A DNA stretch of 64,000 nt from Watersipora subatra (lineage: Eukaryota > Bryozoa > Gymnolaemata > Cheilostomatida > Watersiporidae). The translations under genes and the position numbers were made by a program. The notes beneath the pieces are model-generated. The model ran no database searches. It was not told where the DNA came from and saw nothing but the letters and a program-made list of their open reading frames with translations. The stretch lies in assembly GCF_963576615.1 (NCBI RefSeq), contig NC_088715.1, forward strand, positions 62,950,981 to 63,014,980. Direction: 5' to 3'. Positions 46,101 through 56,500 of the stretch are shown piece by piece; positions within the stretch are counted from its first letter, which is position 1, and each line of letters starts with the position of its first letter.

Positions 46101-47038
46101 TAATATTGAAGGTGTACGCACTCCTCCAAGGTGATTACATGTGTGAGTACCACAAACCAATAATACCACAGTTACTGTACACAACCAATAATACCACAGT
46201 TACTGTACACAACCAATAATACCACAGTTACTGTACACAACCAATAATACCATAGTTACTGTACACAACCAATAATACCACAGTTACTGTACACAACCAA
46301 TAATACCACAGTTACTGTACACAACCAATAATACCACAGTTACTGTACACAACAAATAATACCATAGTTACTGTACACAACCGATAATACCACAGTTACT
46401 GTACACAACCAATAATGCCACAGTTACTCTACACAACCAATAATACCACAGTTACTGTACACAACCAATAATACCACAGTTACTGTACACAACCAATAAT
46501 ACCACAGCTACTGTACACAACCAATAATACCACAGGTACTGTACACACCCAATAATACCACAGTTACTGTGCAGTCATTAAATTAAAAAGTTTAGTTGAG
46601 CTTTTTCCTTTTAAATTAACCAAAAATGTGAGTTTGAGAATGTCTCTGAACAGATTAGGCAATTTAGGTGTATTTAACTGTTCGCGCAACGTAAAATCCC
46701 TAAAATGTAAAGGTTCCCTGAGTGGGGTATTTACGTATACTCTATATGTATATCCTGTCAATAGCAACATATTGTATTTTTTCAGGGTGTCAAGCATCTC
46801 ACGGGAGGCTTATGACGCCACCCTTAGTAAGCATCATACATGGATTGTGCGCAAGGCTTGTAATCTAGCCATGTACTCGCTGCCTTTGCGTAGTGTCCTC
46901 CTGCACAGAATTGACTCTGAAGAAGGCGCTGAGGCTAGAATAGTAACCCATCTCACTAACATTTCATCCTCTGCCAGACGGGTCTATGATATCACTGAAG
47001 CACTTTACACTCAATTCAAACTGCATGACTTGCCCTAG
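33962..47038 (+). CDS. CPTP: Ceramide-1-phosphate transfer protein, copy A (four exons)
   Basis: Exons 33,962-34,125, 41,392-41,551, 41,999-42,096 and 46,786-47,038 join in phases 2-0-2 to a 224-residue protein; human CPTP is 214. It belongs to the GLTP superfamily, all-helical cytosolic carriers that move ceramide-1-phosphate between membranes. The headgroup-binding residues of human CPTP (D56, K60, R106, R110, H150) are all present as D70, K74 (DVAEK), R114, R118 (SRTLLRLHRAL) and H158 (KHHTW). The C-terminus ends LHDLP, like the family. The introns are packed with repeats: the 36-bp array in intron 1, 24-bp repeats in intron 2, and a foldback element, an 18-bp array, a pogo-like MITE, SINEs and a 28-bp array in intron 3. 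No internal stop is seen. It terminates at TAG, which shows UAG is a normal stop here. Confidence 0.88.
34150..34400. repeat. Degenerate short repeats (AGACATAGCTAGATAT type)
   Basis: Loosely periodic ACATAGCTAGA/ACATAGCTAAA units at the start of intron 1. The equivalent position in copy E (57,640-57,985) has the same kind of repeat. Confidence 0.7.
34505..39333. repeat. 36-bp minisatellite, about 134 units (intron 1 of CPTP copy A)
   Basis: The unit core is GGGTAGTAGTCACTTGTAG followed by CTAATGATAGTTGTTAT; period exactly 36. Units vary at a few fixed positions (GCTAATG/GTTAATG/GCCAATG; GTCAC/GTTAC; GATAG/GGTAG). Rare variants such as GTTGTGGATAG recur near 37,070, 37,467, 37,680 and 38,580 in similar contexts, which points to block duplications within the array. 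Stops in every frame exclude coding. Confidence 0.98.
39334..40371. mobile_element. 1,038-bp non-autonomous DNA transposon with TIRs and TA target duplication
   Basis: The left end TAGTCAAGTGGGGTAAGTGC and the right end (reverse complement GGGTCAAGTGGGGTAAGTAC) form terminal inverted repeats of about 24 bp. Both sides carry TA (39,332-39,333 and 40,372-40,373). Removing the element and one TA restores a continuous 36-bp array. Several internal copies of GGGGCAAGTGCACC in both orientations look like subterminal transposase-binding sites. No transposase is encoded. TA duplication fits Tc1/mariner-like mobilisation but does not prove it. Confidence 0.9.
40374..41032. repeat. 36-bp minisatellite, continuation, about 18 units
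   Basis: Same unit as 34,505-39,333, resuming after the transposon. The last units (TCACTGGTAGCCAATG) are more diverged, as expected at an array edge. Confidence 0.97.
41392..41551 (+). CDS. CPTP: CPTP copy A exon 2
   Basis: Acceptor AATTGCAG, donor AAG|GTACTC. Residues 55-108, starting FLNTLGTLFTFVTHDVAEK with the ligand residues D70 and K74. Confidence 0.9.
41649..41945. repeat. 24-bp minisatellite in intron 2 of copy A
   Basis: Unit AGATATCTACTAGTAACCAT plus four bases, about 12 imperfect units. Counterparts lie in the same relative position of the other CPTP blocks. Confidence 0.9.
41999..42096 (+). CDS. CPTP: CPTP copy A exon 3
   Basis: Acceptor TATTTCAG, donor AA|GTGAGT. Residues 109-141, KPSASRTLLRLHRAL, including the phosphate-binding arginines R114 and R118. 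Confidence 0.9.
42320..43128. mobile_element. Foldback (long-TIR) element in intron 3 of copy A
   Basis: Arms of about 125 bp (42,320-42,445 and 43,003-43,128) are inverted copies: TTTGGTATCAAAAGG pairs with the complement of TTTTGATACCAAA, and GATTACAAGCTCTTAAAAGC with GCTTTTAAGAGCTTGTAATC. The loop of about 560 bp has no coding potential. I could not identify a target-site duplication. Confidence 0.85.
43160..43645. repeat. 18-bp minisatellite (GGTAACCATATGTTCGAT), about 26 units
   Basis: Nearly identical units; the period is a multiple of three, so three frames appear open (HMFDGN, MVTICS, HMVTIE repeats). These are artefacts inside an intron. The array starts 35 bp beyond the foldback element. 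Confidence 0.97.
44220..44350 (-). repeat. Dispersed repeat segment, minus orientation
   Basis: Reverse-complement match to 17,565-17,690. It ends CGGGTAGCACAGCTAGTATA at the edge of the pogo-like element. Confidence 0.7.
44362..45290. mobile_element. Pogo/Tigger-like MITE, 929 bp, TA target duplication
   Basis: Begins CAGTGCACCCTCAGGACACG and ends with the reverse complement of CAGGGCACACTCACGATACG, flanked by TA on both sides. CAGT-type imperfect inverted ends with TA duplication are typical of pogo/Tigger-derived elements. It carries a short frame with KFGSRYAYYVRR that recurs in a changed form (KFGSRCTVTTKK) in the copy at 55.7-56.3 kb. I cannot say whether that is coding relic or coincidence. 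Confidence 0.75.
45310..45465 (-). repeat. SINE-like unit, minus orientation
   Basis: Contains ACTCCAACTCGTGACATTC (complement of a box-B-like stretch) and GTCTGTCTGTCC. It forms an inverted pair with the unit at about 45,875-46,020. Confidence 0.6.
45875..46020 (+). repeat. SINE-like unit, plus orientation
   Basis: Head GCAGTTGGTTGGTGCCGGTG and box-B-like GATTGGAGTCTCG, then ATCCTAACCTCTATTTC and CAGACAGACATCAC. The reverse complement matches 45,310-45,465. Confidence 0.6.
46150..46570. repeat. 28-bp minisatellite, about 15 units (intron 3 of copy A)
   Basis: Unit ACCAATAATACCACAGTTAC plus TGTACACA. The same repeat forms the array at the right end of the window (63,236-64,000). Confidence 0.97.
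46786..47038 (+). CDS. CPTP: CPTP copy A exon 4 (terminal)
   Basis: Acceptor TTTTTTCAG, stop TAG. Residues 141-224, with KHHTWIVRKA (ligand H158) and the family C-terminus QFKLHDLP. Confidence 0.92.
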
Positions 47039-47780
47039 ATGACAGTTATATCAGCTTTTGGCATCTGCTGTGGTTCTATAACCTTGTCATGTTGTTTGCA
47101 GTTTATGCTAGGTTGAGATGACAGATCTGATTATTATATATTTACTCAATAGTTTTTTTAATATCATTTTGCAATATCTATGCACGGCTACGCAGTTTGC
47201 GCTCATACACAGCTTGATGTTATACATATGTGGCAGTTCATGCTGATGCACACAAATATATCATTCAATCATTTTCAGTAGTTGTAGTTATTTCCACTAC
47301 TCAAGGCGAGATACATGGAGCGGCTCAGCAAAGTTTGAACAAGATGGGGTTTACACATGTGATATTTGTTGATGGCAGAACTGTATCTTGTTTGATGGTA
47401 TTGCTTTGGTATCTTCATGAGAACCTTTGCTCTGTTATGCAGTATTGTGTGTGATGCAGGTTTACTATGCTGATTACCTATTTCACGTGCTATAAAACAG
47501 GTACATTTTCTTCAGTCCTTATGAGATGATAGTGTAGAGAGATGTTTTAAAATATAGAGCAGTAAGTTGAGAACGAAGTGTGGAAAGATTTGTCGCAATT
47601 GGAACCCTCCTGGTCATGTTATAAGGAGTTGTCTCGCCATTAAATGTTTTTGTGGGCTAAAAGGTCATTTATCCTGAGACTGTAGGGTTGGACCTAAAGA
47701 TGTGAGTTATGACAGAAGTAGACAAGGAGGTAGCTGTAACAGCAACTACAAAAGGTATGGCAGTGGCATGCTAACAAACT
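47039..47780. other. 3' flank of CPTP copy A
   Basis: The first 240 bp match the 3' flank of copy E (62,976-63,230) closely; after that the two diverge. A 74-codon frame (47,230-47,454) and the 47,580-47,770 stretch have no family signature that I can support. Confidence 0.5.
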
Positions 47781-47789
47781 TGGTTACAA

Positions 47790-49650
47790 ATCACCAATAC
47801 AATGACTACATTACAAATACTCTTTGTAGTGTATTCTGCCACAATTATGTTACAGAGCATGAACAAGAAAACTTACATTGATGCTCAAGATGCTAAAAAC
47901 TAGGTCATTGGCTGGTGAGTTGGCATTCAGCCAAATTAAATGTTGCAATAAGACTCTCAAATTCTGTGACCTGTTGGCGAATCAAATGCATTATCTAGTT
48001 GCCTTTGAGTTGCTGATGAATATGTGCTACCCAAACTATTCCTTTCAGAATATATTCAGCCATACATTACACTGTATTGGTGATTATTATAAGTGAAGTC
48101 ACACACCCTCTCTGTTTGTTGGACTCGCTGCTCACCAATTAGCTTCATGAGTGATTTTATCATAACTTATTGTCCGCTGCCATATTCTGAAAGATTTCTA
48201 TTTATTTATTCTATTTATTTCAATTTCTATTTATTCAAGTTTTCTCGCGTTTTACCAATCATGCCAGTCAATTTTTTCAGTGTTACGTGAAATTATTCTT
48301 TTCATCCAGAACTTTGCAAATTTAATTTGCAAAGAGCCATCACAGAGTAAATGTGTCTTGATTTTGTTCAGGCACCATACTCACATAGCGCTGACGTTTG
48401 CCTGTCATCAAATATATTATAAGTCGACAGGGATAAAATGTAACCAAGATGGCTCATCTTTTGGGTGATCGTTACTTATCTATGGATAAACAATAATATC
48501 TGGCTCTTTTCCAGTAAATCTTATTTTCTGGGCTTCGTTTCGTGATATTTGTTAGCCAGATAACTACTAGCGACCATATTCAGTTATCTAATAGGAACCA
48601 TAGCCAGATGTTTACTAGTAGCATAGGCAGATATCCATTAGTAGCCATAATCAGTTATCTACTAGGAGCCATAGCCAGGTATCTCCTAGTATCATAACCA
48701 GGTACTTCTTAGTAACCATAACCAGCTATCTACTAGTAACCACATGTTTATTTATGACTACTAGTGTTGATTTCTACCTTCACCCTTTTTTATTTCAGAA
48801 ACCATCAGCTAGTAGAACATTATTACGGCTACACAGAGCCCTTCTCTACATAATAACAATCTTTGAGAAGTTGTCTACTGCCGGAGCTGATGCCAAGTGT
48901 GTTCTCTTACACATCTTCCATCCATCATGTCACTTTAATCTCATCCAGTCTGGTTTAGACATTTCCTATGTAAAACATTTACATGTCTTTGGATTCCTCC
49001 TGCCTGTCTGTAGGTAGAGGTTGTAGCGCTATTTTATTGTGTTGGTACGTTTATTTATCTGCACTACCTTCATCTATTGTTCATTGCGTACTCCCAGTCA
49101 ACGAGACGTATTTAAAACTCAGATGTCTATGCGTATGGTATCCACAACATCCTAACACTTACGTTGACTTTTAACAACAGCCAGTTATTTCTAAAACGCA
49201 TCAATATCTATAGAAGTTTTCTTGTTCTCTCTATGTTAAGGTAATACTTTCATGGCTGCCATTATTTTAATTATTTGCAAATATCTTGTCATTTCACTTG
49301 GCATGTGCTCCTGCATATTGTCTTATATTGCCGAGGATTTTTTAATGCTACGAAAAATCTACCATATATTTAGTTGTTTTGGGGGAAGACTTGTTCTTGT
49401 AATTATTAGTTCTGTTCTTTTTAGGTTAATGATGTAGCTTTAAAAAAGTTGCCGACTTTTAACGACTAATTACCGCCTATAGGCTACAATAACCACATAT
49501 TTTGCCATATAGGAAACAAGCTCTGTCAATGCTAATATGATAGACCAGCTATAATGTAAAATAATACTTTCCGAAAAAGTTTACATCGTAGGGATTTTAT
49601 GTTATACCAACCATAAAATACATTTAAATTGTTGAATTCATTCCAAGAGA
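47790..49650 (+). pseudogene. CPTP: Partial CPTP block B (intron 2, exon 3, intron 3)
   Basis: Starts at the old exon 2/intron 2 boundary (TACTCTTTGTAGTGTATTC, as in copy E) and includes one intact-looking exon 3 (48,799-48,896, SRTLLRLHRALLYI; donor weakened to GTGTGT). Exons 1, 2 and 4 are absent. It cannot make a CPTP alone, though its exon could in principle be spliced into another transcript. Confidence 0.8.
48545..48760. repeat. 24-bp minisatellite in block B
   Basis: About nine imperfect units of the AGATATCTACTAGTAACCAT type, just upstream of the exon 3 copy. Confidence 0.85.
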
Positions 49651-49669
49651 GTCCAAAACTTGTTTATTG

Positions 49670-49800
49670 TGTCCGCCAATCCGTTCGAGTCTGCCTACAT
49701 ATTTGTCTGTTCGTCCTATCATAGGGTTAGCGGTTAAAATTGAAAATTTTTTTTAACGAGATTCCAACTCGTGACATAAGTACATTGTTTTGTAACGATG
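49670..49800 (-). repeat. SINE-like remnant, minus orientation
   Basis: CGAGATTCCAACTCGTGACA matches the complement of the SINE head region. The same stretch is duplicated at 53,165-53,290. Confidence 0.5.
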
Positions 49801-50450
49801 TGAAAGCCATGCTCTTTTCTTAGTTCACATTCCAGATATTCCGGAAGTTTTTAATCACGGCATTATGAGAGCTCATTCTTTTCTTAGTTTTTATAATTCC
49901 ATGCCACACACTATGACATCATCAGCTGCATGTATTTTATAACTATTGATGAGCAATGCATATTTGTGAAATAATGTATTTGCAGTTTTCTAAACACTCT
50001 CGGAACACTCTTTACCTTTGCAACTAATGATGTCACAAAAAAGGCTGAATTATTGGAAAAGTATTGAAACCTGACCCTGAGAATTACATAACGAGTCACA
50101 GTATGCTCAAGCTTGAAGTAGATGAATAGATCACTAGGACAAAAGTATTCTTTGTAATGTATTCTCTCAACTTATATTACAGAGCATGTACAATAGCACG
50201 TTTTCATTTATATTACAGAGCGTGTACAATAGCACGTTTTCATTTATATTACAGAGCGTGTACAATAGCACGTTTTCATTTATATTACAGAGTGTGTACA
50301 ATAGCACGTTTTCATTTATATTACAGAGTGTGTACAATAGCACGTTTTCATTTATATTACAGAGCGTGTACAATAGCACGTTTTCATTTATATTACAGAG
50401 TGTGTACAATAGCCCTTTTACAATTATGCTCAAGATGCTAAAAAACTAGG
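49800..50450 (+). pseudogene. CPTP: Partial CPTP block C with frameshifted exon 2
   Basis: An exon 2 copy at 49,986-50,144 (NTLGTLFTFATNDV) has lost one base relative to copy A, so a TGA follows LLEKY. The first exon base is T instead of G, and the base before the donor has changed. An expanded 36-bp repeat follows in place of the single unit seen in copy E. Confidence 0.85.
50175..50420. repeat. Second 36-bp minisatellite, about seven units
   Basis: Unit TTACAGAGCGTGTACAATAG plus 16 bases (CACGTTTTCATTTATA). It is unrelated in sequence to the intron-1 array although the period is the same. Copy E has one related unit here (about 60,420-60,455). Confidence 0.95.
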
Positions 50451-50804
50451 TCATCGGCTGGCAAGTTGGCATTCAACCAAATTAACCGCTTCTACCAGAC
50501 TTGCAAAATTCCGTGACTTATTGGCTGTTGTCGAATCAAATGCATTATCTCGCTGCCCTTGAATTGCTCATATGAATATCCATCACAGATTAAACGAGTT
50601 TTGATTTTTCATAAGCACCGTATCCACAGAACACTGTCATATGCTTGTCATCAATTACATTGCAAGTTGAAAGGAATAAAAATACAACCAGGATGGCTAT
50701 TCTTCCAAGTGATAATTACGTTTTTATGGATAGTCAATAATATCTAACTTTTTTCCAGTAAACTTTCCTTTATGAGTTTGTTCTGTGATAGTGGCTAGCC
50801 AAAT

Positions 50805-51047
50805 ACTTTTTAGTGACCATAGCAAGATATCAACTTGTAACCACTGCCAGAAATCAACTGGTAATCACTGCCAGATATTAACTTGTAACCACTGTCAGAT
50901 ATCAACTTGTGACCACTGCCAGATATCAACTTGTAATCACTGCCAAATATCAACTTGTAACCACTACCAAATATCAACTTGTAGCCACTGCCAGATATCA
51001 ACTGGTAACCACTGCCAGATATCTACTGGCAATCACTTTCTGTCTTC
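50805..51047. repeat. 24-bp minisatellite in block C (AGATATCAACTTGTAACCAC)
   Basis: About ten units of a block C/D-specific variant (CAACTTGTAACCACTGCC) of the intron-2 repeat. Confidence 0.93.
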
Positions 51048-51054
51048 TTAATTG

Positions 51055-52483
51055 TATCACCATTTAAAAAAAAAGAACTTTCATTTAATATAAAATTGTT
51101 TTAATCGTTCTTTAAAATAGTTTAATCTGTCTTCTTAATGTTAATATTTAGTTTGTTTTGTTGACACCATTTTGTAAGTTCTATCAAATCAGTGTTTATA
51201 AGATTAATGTCATCATTTAAGTTTTTTTATTTGTAAAATAAGCTGGTATCATCAGCATACAATATAGGCATTAAAAATTTTAGGTTAGAGCATATATAAG
51301 TCGTTAATATATATCAAAAATAATGTTGAACCCAAAATTGAACCCTGTGGTATTCCATTAGTTATATCGCTAAAATTTGAATAAGTAGAATTTATCAATG
51401 TAGTTTGGGAACGATTTGTCAAATAAATCTTTATCCATGTAATGCAATTTTTGCCAAAACCCAACAATTTAATCTTGGTCAGTAAAATTTTATGATCAAT
51501 AGTATCGAAAGCTTTACTAAAACCAATAAAAATCCTGAGTACAGTATATCCTTGGTTAAAAGTTTCAAGAAATTGATTTTTGAAGTTTACGACTGCATCT
51601 GAAGTACTTAACTTTTTTCGAAAGCCGTATTAATAGATTGTAAGCAACTTATGTGTCTCAAAGTAGTTTAAGATCTGTTGGTTTATCAGTTTCTCTAAAA
51701 CTTTACCAAAGATTGGAAGAATTGAAAGTGGTCTTAAGTTTTCATATTTGTCGTGAGAACCATTTTTGAAAAAAAGTAAAACTGGCATTTTTCATTAAAG
51801 TTGGATTCGTTAATAAAATTGCAGTGTATATGTTATTTGGCAGTCACAGTTTTGTAGCAGTTTAGGAGAAACCCTATCTAAACCAGCTGACTTCTTACAG
51901 TTTATGATTTTTATTACTTCTAATACATCATTTGGAGTAACTTCAGCAAATTCAAACAGGGGTTGATTGTTAGTCGAAAAATCTAATTGAGGTTTAGGGG
52001 AGGGTTCCAATTTAGAAGCAAGGTTTGCTCTTACTGATGTAAAGTAATTATTCATTTCCTTAGCTATTTCTAACTCCTCAGTTAAAATTCTGTTTTCTTT
52101 AGAATAAAGACGCTCAGGTAAAACTCTAGAGTTTATTTTTTTAGCTTTGCCCAATTCATTTTTTAAGAGTTGCCATAAGTGAGATGCATTTGAACAGCTA
52201 TCAATTGTTTGCTTAAACTAGTTAAGTTTAGCTATTTTTAAATCACTAGTTAATTGGTTTCTAAAGTTTTTAAATTTAGCTCTCGGTTTTGTATTAAAGG
52301 GCGAAGCTAGGCTCTGTCTATATAATGAATATTTTTTCTTAATCTGCTGTAAAAACTTTGCTGTTAACCAAGGTTTAGAAAGGTTTTTAGCAAAGTTTGT
52401 TGAAGATTTCTTACTCAAACTACGATCTAAGCATTCGTTTAGTTTACATATGAAAACATAATTTTGTTCTAGGTTATTGAAAG
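51055..52483 (-). pseudogene. Degraded Jockey/CR1-like LINE between CPTP remnants
   Basis: Minus-strand RT pieces in order: 52,418-52,218 (PWLTAKFLQQIKKKYSLYRQ), 52,154-51,810 (KKSAGLDRVSPKLLQNC), then a motif-A-like FIGFSKAFDTIDHKILL near 51,500. These are followed by 51,467-51,285 (NGIPQGSILGSTLFLIYIND) and LYADDTSLFYK near 51,240. Frames shift several times, so it is dead. It lies where the exon 3 of block C would be expected. Confidence 0.85.
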
Positions 52484-53160
52484 TTTGGATTCCTCATGCC
52501 TGTCTGTAGGTAGAAGTTGTAGCGCTATTTTATTGTGTTAGTACATTTATTTATCTGCATTACCTTCATCTATTGTTCATTGCGTACTCCCAGTCAACAA
52601 GAGGTATTTAAAACTCAGATGTCTATGCGTATGATATCTACAACATCGTAACACTTACGTTGGCTTTTAACAACAGCCAGGTATCTCTAGAACGCATCAA
52701 TATCTATAGAAGTTTTCTTGTTCTCTCTATGTTAAGGTACATGTAATACTTTTGTGGCTGCCATTATTTTAATTATTTGCAAACAACTTGTCATTTCACT
52801 TGGCATGTGCTCCTGCATATTGTCTTATACTGCTGAGGAATTTTTAATGCTACGAAAAATCTACCATATATTTAGTTGTTTTGGGGGAAGACTTGTTCTT
52901 GTAATTATTAGTTCTGTTCTTTTTAGGTTAATGATGTAGCTTTAAAAAGGTTGCCGACTTTTAACGACTAATTACCGCCTATAGGCTACAATAACCACAT
53001 ATTTTGCCATATAGGAAACAAGCTCTGTCGATGCTAATATGATAGACCAGCTATAATGTAAAATAATACTTTCCGAAAAAGTTTACATCGTAGGAATTTT
53101 ATGTTATACCAACCATAAAATACATTTAAATTGTTGAATTCATTCCAAGATAGTCCAAAA
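52484..53160 (+). repeat. Duplicate of 48,985-49,650 (CPTP intron 3 sequence)
   Basis: Near-identical to the segment after exon 3 of block B, starting at GGATTCCTCATGCCTGTCTG. Together with block D it makes a recent segmental duplication. Confidence 0.9.
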
Positions 53161-53279
53161 CTTGTTTATTGTGTCCGCCGATCCGTTCGAGTCTGCCTAC
53201 ATATTTGTTTGTCCGTCCTATCATAGGGTTAGCGGTTAAAATTGAAAATTTCTTTCAACGAGACTTCAACTCGTGACAT

Positions 53280-54680
53280 AAGTACATTGTTTTGCAACAA
53301 TGTGAGAGCCATGCTCTTTTCTTAGTTCACGTTCCAGGTGTTCCGGAAGTTTTTAATCACGGCATTAAGAGAGCTCATTCTTTTCTTAGTTGTTATAATT
53401 GTCATGCTACACACTATGACATCTTCAGCTGCATGTATTTTATAACTATTGATGAGCAATGCATATTTGTGAAATATTGTATTTGCAGTTTTCTAAACAC
53501 TCTCGGAACACTCTTTACCTTTGCAACTAATGATGTCACAAAAAAGGCTGAATTATTGGAAAAGTATTGAAATCTGACCCTGAGAATTACATAACGAGCG
53601 ACAGAATGCTCAAGTTTGAACTAGACAATAAAATCACAATAGTTCCTGTAGAATAGTTATAGTAATAGTACATATATTTTATAAGACAACAGCACTCTGT
53701 TTGCAAAACGCTGTCAAACTATGCTCTTTAAATCTTGGAGTGCAAGCTCCCTACTGCTGCGAAACCTAGTTGACCCACTATTGCTCAATAAATTCGAGAC
53801 CCTAAGAATTGTAAAATGATCAACAGTATGCTCAAGTTTGAAGCAGATGAATAGATCACAAGGACAAAAGTATTCTTTGTAATGTATTCTCTCAACTTAT
53901 ATTACAGAGCGTGTACAATAGTACTTTTACATTTATATTACAGAGCGTGTACAATAGCACTTTTACATTTATATTACAGAGCGTGTACAATAATACTTTT
54001 ACATTTATATTACAGAGCGTGTACAATAGCCCTTTTACAATTATGCTCAAGATGCTAAAAAACTAGGTCATTGGCTGGCAAGTTGGCATTCAACCAAATT
54101 AACCGCTTCTACCAGACTTGCAAAATTCCGTGACTTATTGGCTGTTGGCGAATCAAATGCATTATCTCGCTGCCCTTAAATTGCTCGCGAATATGAGCTA
54201 CACAAATTGCGTATTCCTTTCAGAATATATTCAGCACCATTTATTATTATTATTATTATTATTATAAGTCAAGTCCTCTCCACTTTTGGAAATGCTGTGA
54301 ACCGATTAGATTTATGAGTGATTTCGTCATAACTTCGTATCATCTGCTATATTCTGAGAAATTTCTGGTAATGCAAGTTTTCTAGCATTTAAGCGGTTTT
54401 ACCAGTTAATGTTTTCGGAGTTATGAGAATATATCTTTCTCTTTTAAAAATCTATGAATAGCCATCATGGCATAAACGAGTTTTGATTTTTCACAAGCAC
54501 CGTATCCACAGAACACTGTCATATGCTTGTCATCAATTACATTGCATTTTGAAAGGAATAAAAATACAACCAGGATGGCTATTCTTCCAAAAGATTATAT
54601 TACCTTTTTATGAATAATCAATAATATCTAACTATCTTTCAGTAAACTTTACTTTATGAGTTTGTTCTGTGATAGTGACT
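53280..54680 (+). pseudogene. CPTP: Partial CPTP block D with the same frameshift
   Basis: An exon 2 copy at 53,489-53,640 carries the same one-base deletion and T first base as block C. A second piece of exon 2 (about 53,800-53,871, ATGCTCAAGTTTGAAGCAG) follows, then about four units of the second 36-bp repeat (53,895-54,035). No exon 3 is found downstream. Confidence 0.85.
53895..54035. repeat. Second 36-bp minisatellite, about four units
   Basis: Same unit as 50,175-50,420, with ACTTTTACATTTATA in place of ACGTTTTCATTTATA. Confidence 0.95.
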
Positions 54681-54689
54681 AGCCAAATA

Positions 54690-55690
54690 CCTTTTAGTGA
54701 CCATAGCAAGATATCAATTTGTAACCACTGCCAGAAATCAACTGGTAATCACTGCCAGATATCAACTTGTAACCACTGTCAAAAATCAACTCGGAATCAC
54801 TGTTAGATATCAACTGGCATCCACTGCCAGATATCTACTGATAACCACTGCCAAATATCAATTTGTAACCACTGCCAGATATCAACTGGTAACCACTGCC
54901 AAATTTCAACTTGTAACCACTGTCAAATATCAGCTTGTAGCAACTGTCAGATATCAAATAGTAACTACTGCCAGATATCTACTAGTAACAGTAGTCAGAT
55001 ATCTACTAGCAACCCACAATCAGATTTTTACTGGAAACCCTAGCCAGACATCTACTAGCAGCCATAATTAAATACCTACTAGTAATTATAGACAGATATC
55101 TGCTCATAACCATAACCAGATATCTACTAGTAACATACATTAGCTAGGTATCTACTAGCAGCCTCAACCAAATATCATTTTAGTAAAATAGCCAGATGTT
55201 TACTAGTAACTATCTGTTAGTAGCCGTAGCCAGATATTTATGTATTAGTCAACATAGTCAAATATTTGCTAGCAACCATTTCAAAATATCTTCGATTGAC
55301 AGTAAACAGACAGCTACTGGTAACCATTTGCAAGTATTTACTAGAAACAGTAGCATGATATCTATTCTATTAGTAACACATAACAAGTTATCTGCTAGTG
55401 ACCATAGCCACATATTCACTAGCAGCCATAACCAAATATCTAATAGTAACCATAGCCAAATATTTACTTGTAAACATAGCAAGATATCTGTTATAAAAAG
55501 TAGCTAGGTGTCTTCTAGTGGCCATAGCCAGATAATTATGTACTAGTAACATTAGTCAAATATCGATTAGCAACCATACACAGATATCTTCTATTGGCAG
55601 TAAACAGATATCTGCTAGTAAACATATCCAGATATCTGCTGGTTACAGTAGCCAGATATCTACTAGTAGCAATATCTAGATTTCTATTAG
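54690..55690. repeat. 24-bp minisatellite in block D, about 1 kb
   Basis: Starts with the CAACTTGTAACCACTGCC variant and changes after about 54,950 to CTACTAGTAACCATAGCC-type units, so both subfamilies occur in one array. Increasingly degenerate toward the right. Confidence 0.9.
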
Positions 55691-55699
55691 CAACATACC

Positions 55700-56280
55700 C
55701 ACCTTAGTAACTATAGCTACCTACAGTCATTTTAGTGTATTTAGTGGTTATGATCTGCAAAAACGACAAAACATTACTATTTACTACTACATGCAGTAGG
55801 TACTGTGGGAAATTCTTACCTTTGAGACAGACATATAACATAAACCTTGAATTTAACTTAAAGGAGTTTAGCTTACGAAATACATCCTTAAAGCTAAGTT
55901 TTAGTGTATTTTACTCAGTTAAACTTAAACTTTCTCTTAGGCTACAATTTTATCACCTACATGTATATGTCTTCAGTTTCGTTTTCGCTATAGCTTATAA
56001 TGACAGTGAACTGAGGTAGAGAGCAAGCGAGCTTCGTATCACTTTCAGGCATTGTGGGAAGGACTTCGGCCAAAATCATATCATCATTTTCCTTCTTAGT
56101 CGTAACAGTACACCGACTGCCAAATTTTATTTGCGAGAAAATCTTTTGTTGATATCGCATGGCGGAAAAAAGTCCAAAAAATTTTGTTTCCGTATGGCAA
56201 GTACAAAAATACATCCTGTTCCACTTCGCAAGGCAAATAATTCTATAACAGGAGCATTCGAACTTTGAGAACACACTGTA
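55700..56280 (-). mobile_element. Degraded copy of the pogo/Tigger-like MITE family
   Basis: Contains CCTTAGTAACTATAGCTACC and, in reverse, the KFGSR-coding stretch seen in the 44.4-45.3 kb element. The ends are not clear. Confidence 0.55.
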
Positions 56281-56284
56281 TTAA

Positions 56285-56500
56285 TAAATAATTTAGCGTG
56301 TGCAATCGCAAAAAGGATATACAGTATATGGTAAGAGCTAAGGGTGTGATATGAACGGCTTAGCCTTGTGGTTATGTGTGCTCGTTAGTAGACTTCAATA
56401 TGAATGTTGCGAGTTCAAAGCCAGAACGAAGGTCATTTTTCTTTGCTAAAACTTCATCGCTATAACCAGACAGACAGATGACAAACATTGAGATTTATAT
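56285..56500 (+). repeat. tRNA-derived SINE-like unit
   Basis: Flank TTTAGCGTGTGCAATCGC, tRNA-like head GGCTTAGCCTTGTGGTTATG (about 56,360), box-B-like GCGAGTTCAAAGCC, tail CTATAACCAGACAGACAG. From 56,510 to 57,200 I see no gene. Confidence 0.6.

Noticed and set aside
49252..49437. 61-codon hydrophobic frame, duplicated at 52,754-52,939
   Set aside because: It lies in CPTP intron 3 sequence; the conservation reflects recent segmental duplication, and the related stretch in copy E is altered and not kept open.
50157..50449. Three overlapping repeat frames
   Set aside because: Translations of the 36-bp repeat in a dead CPTP block.
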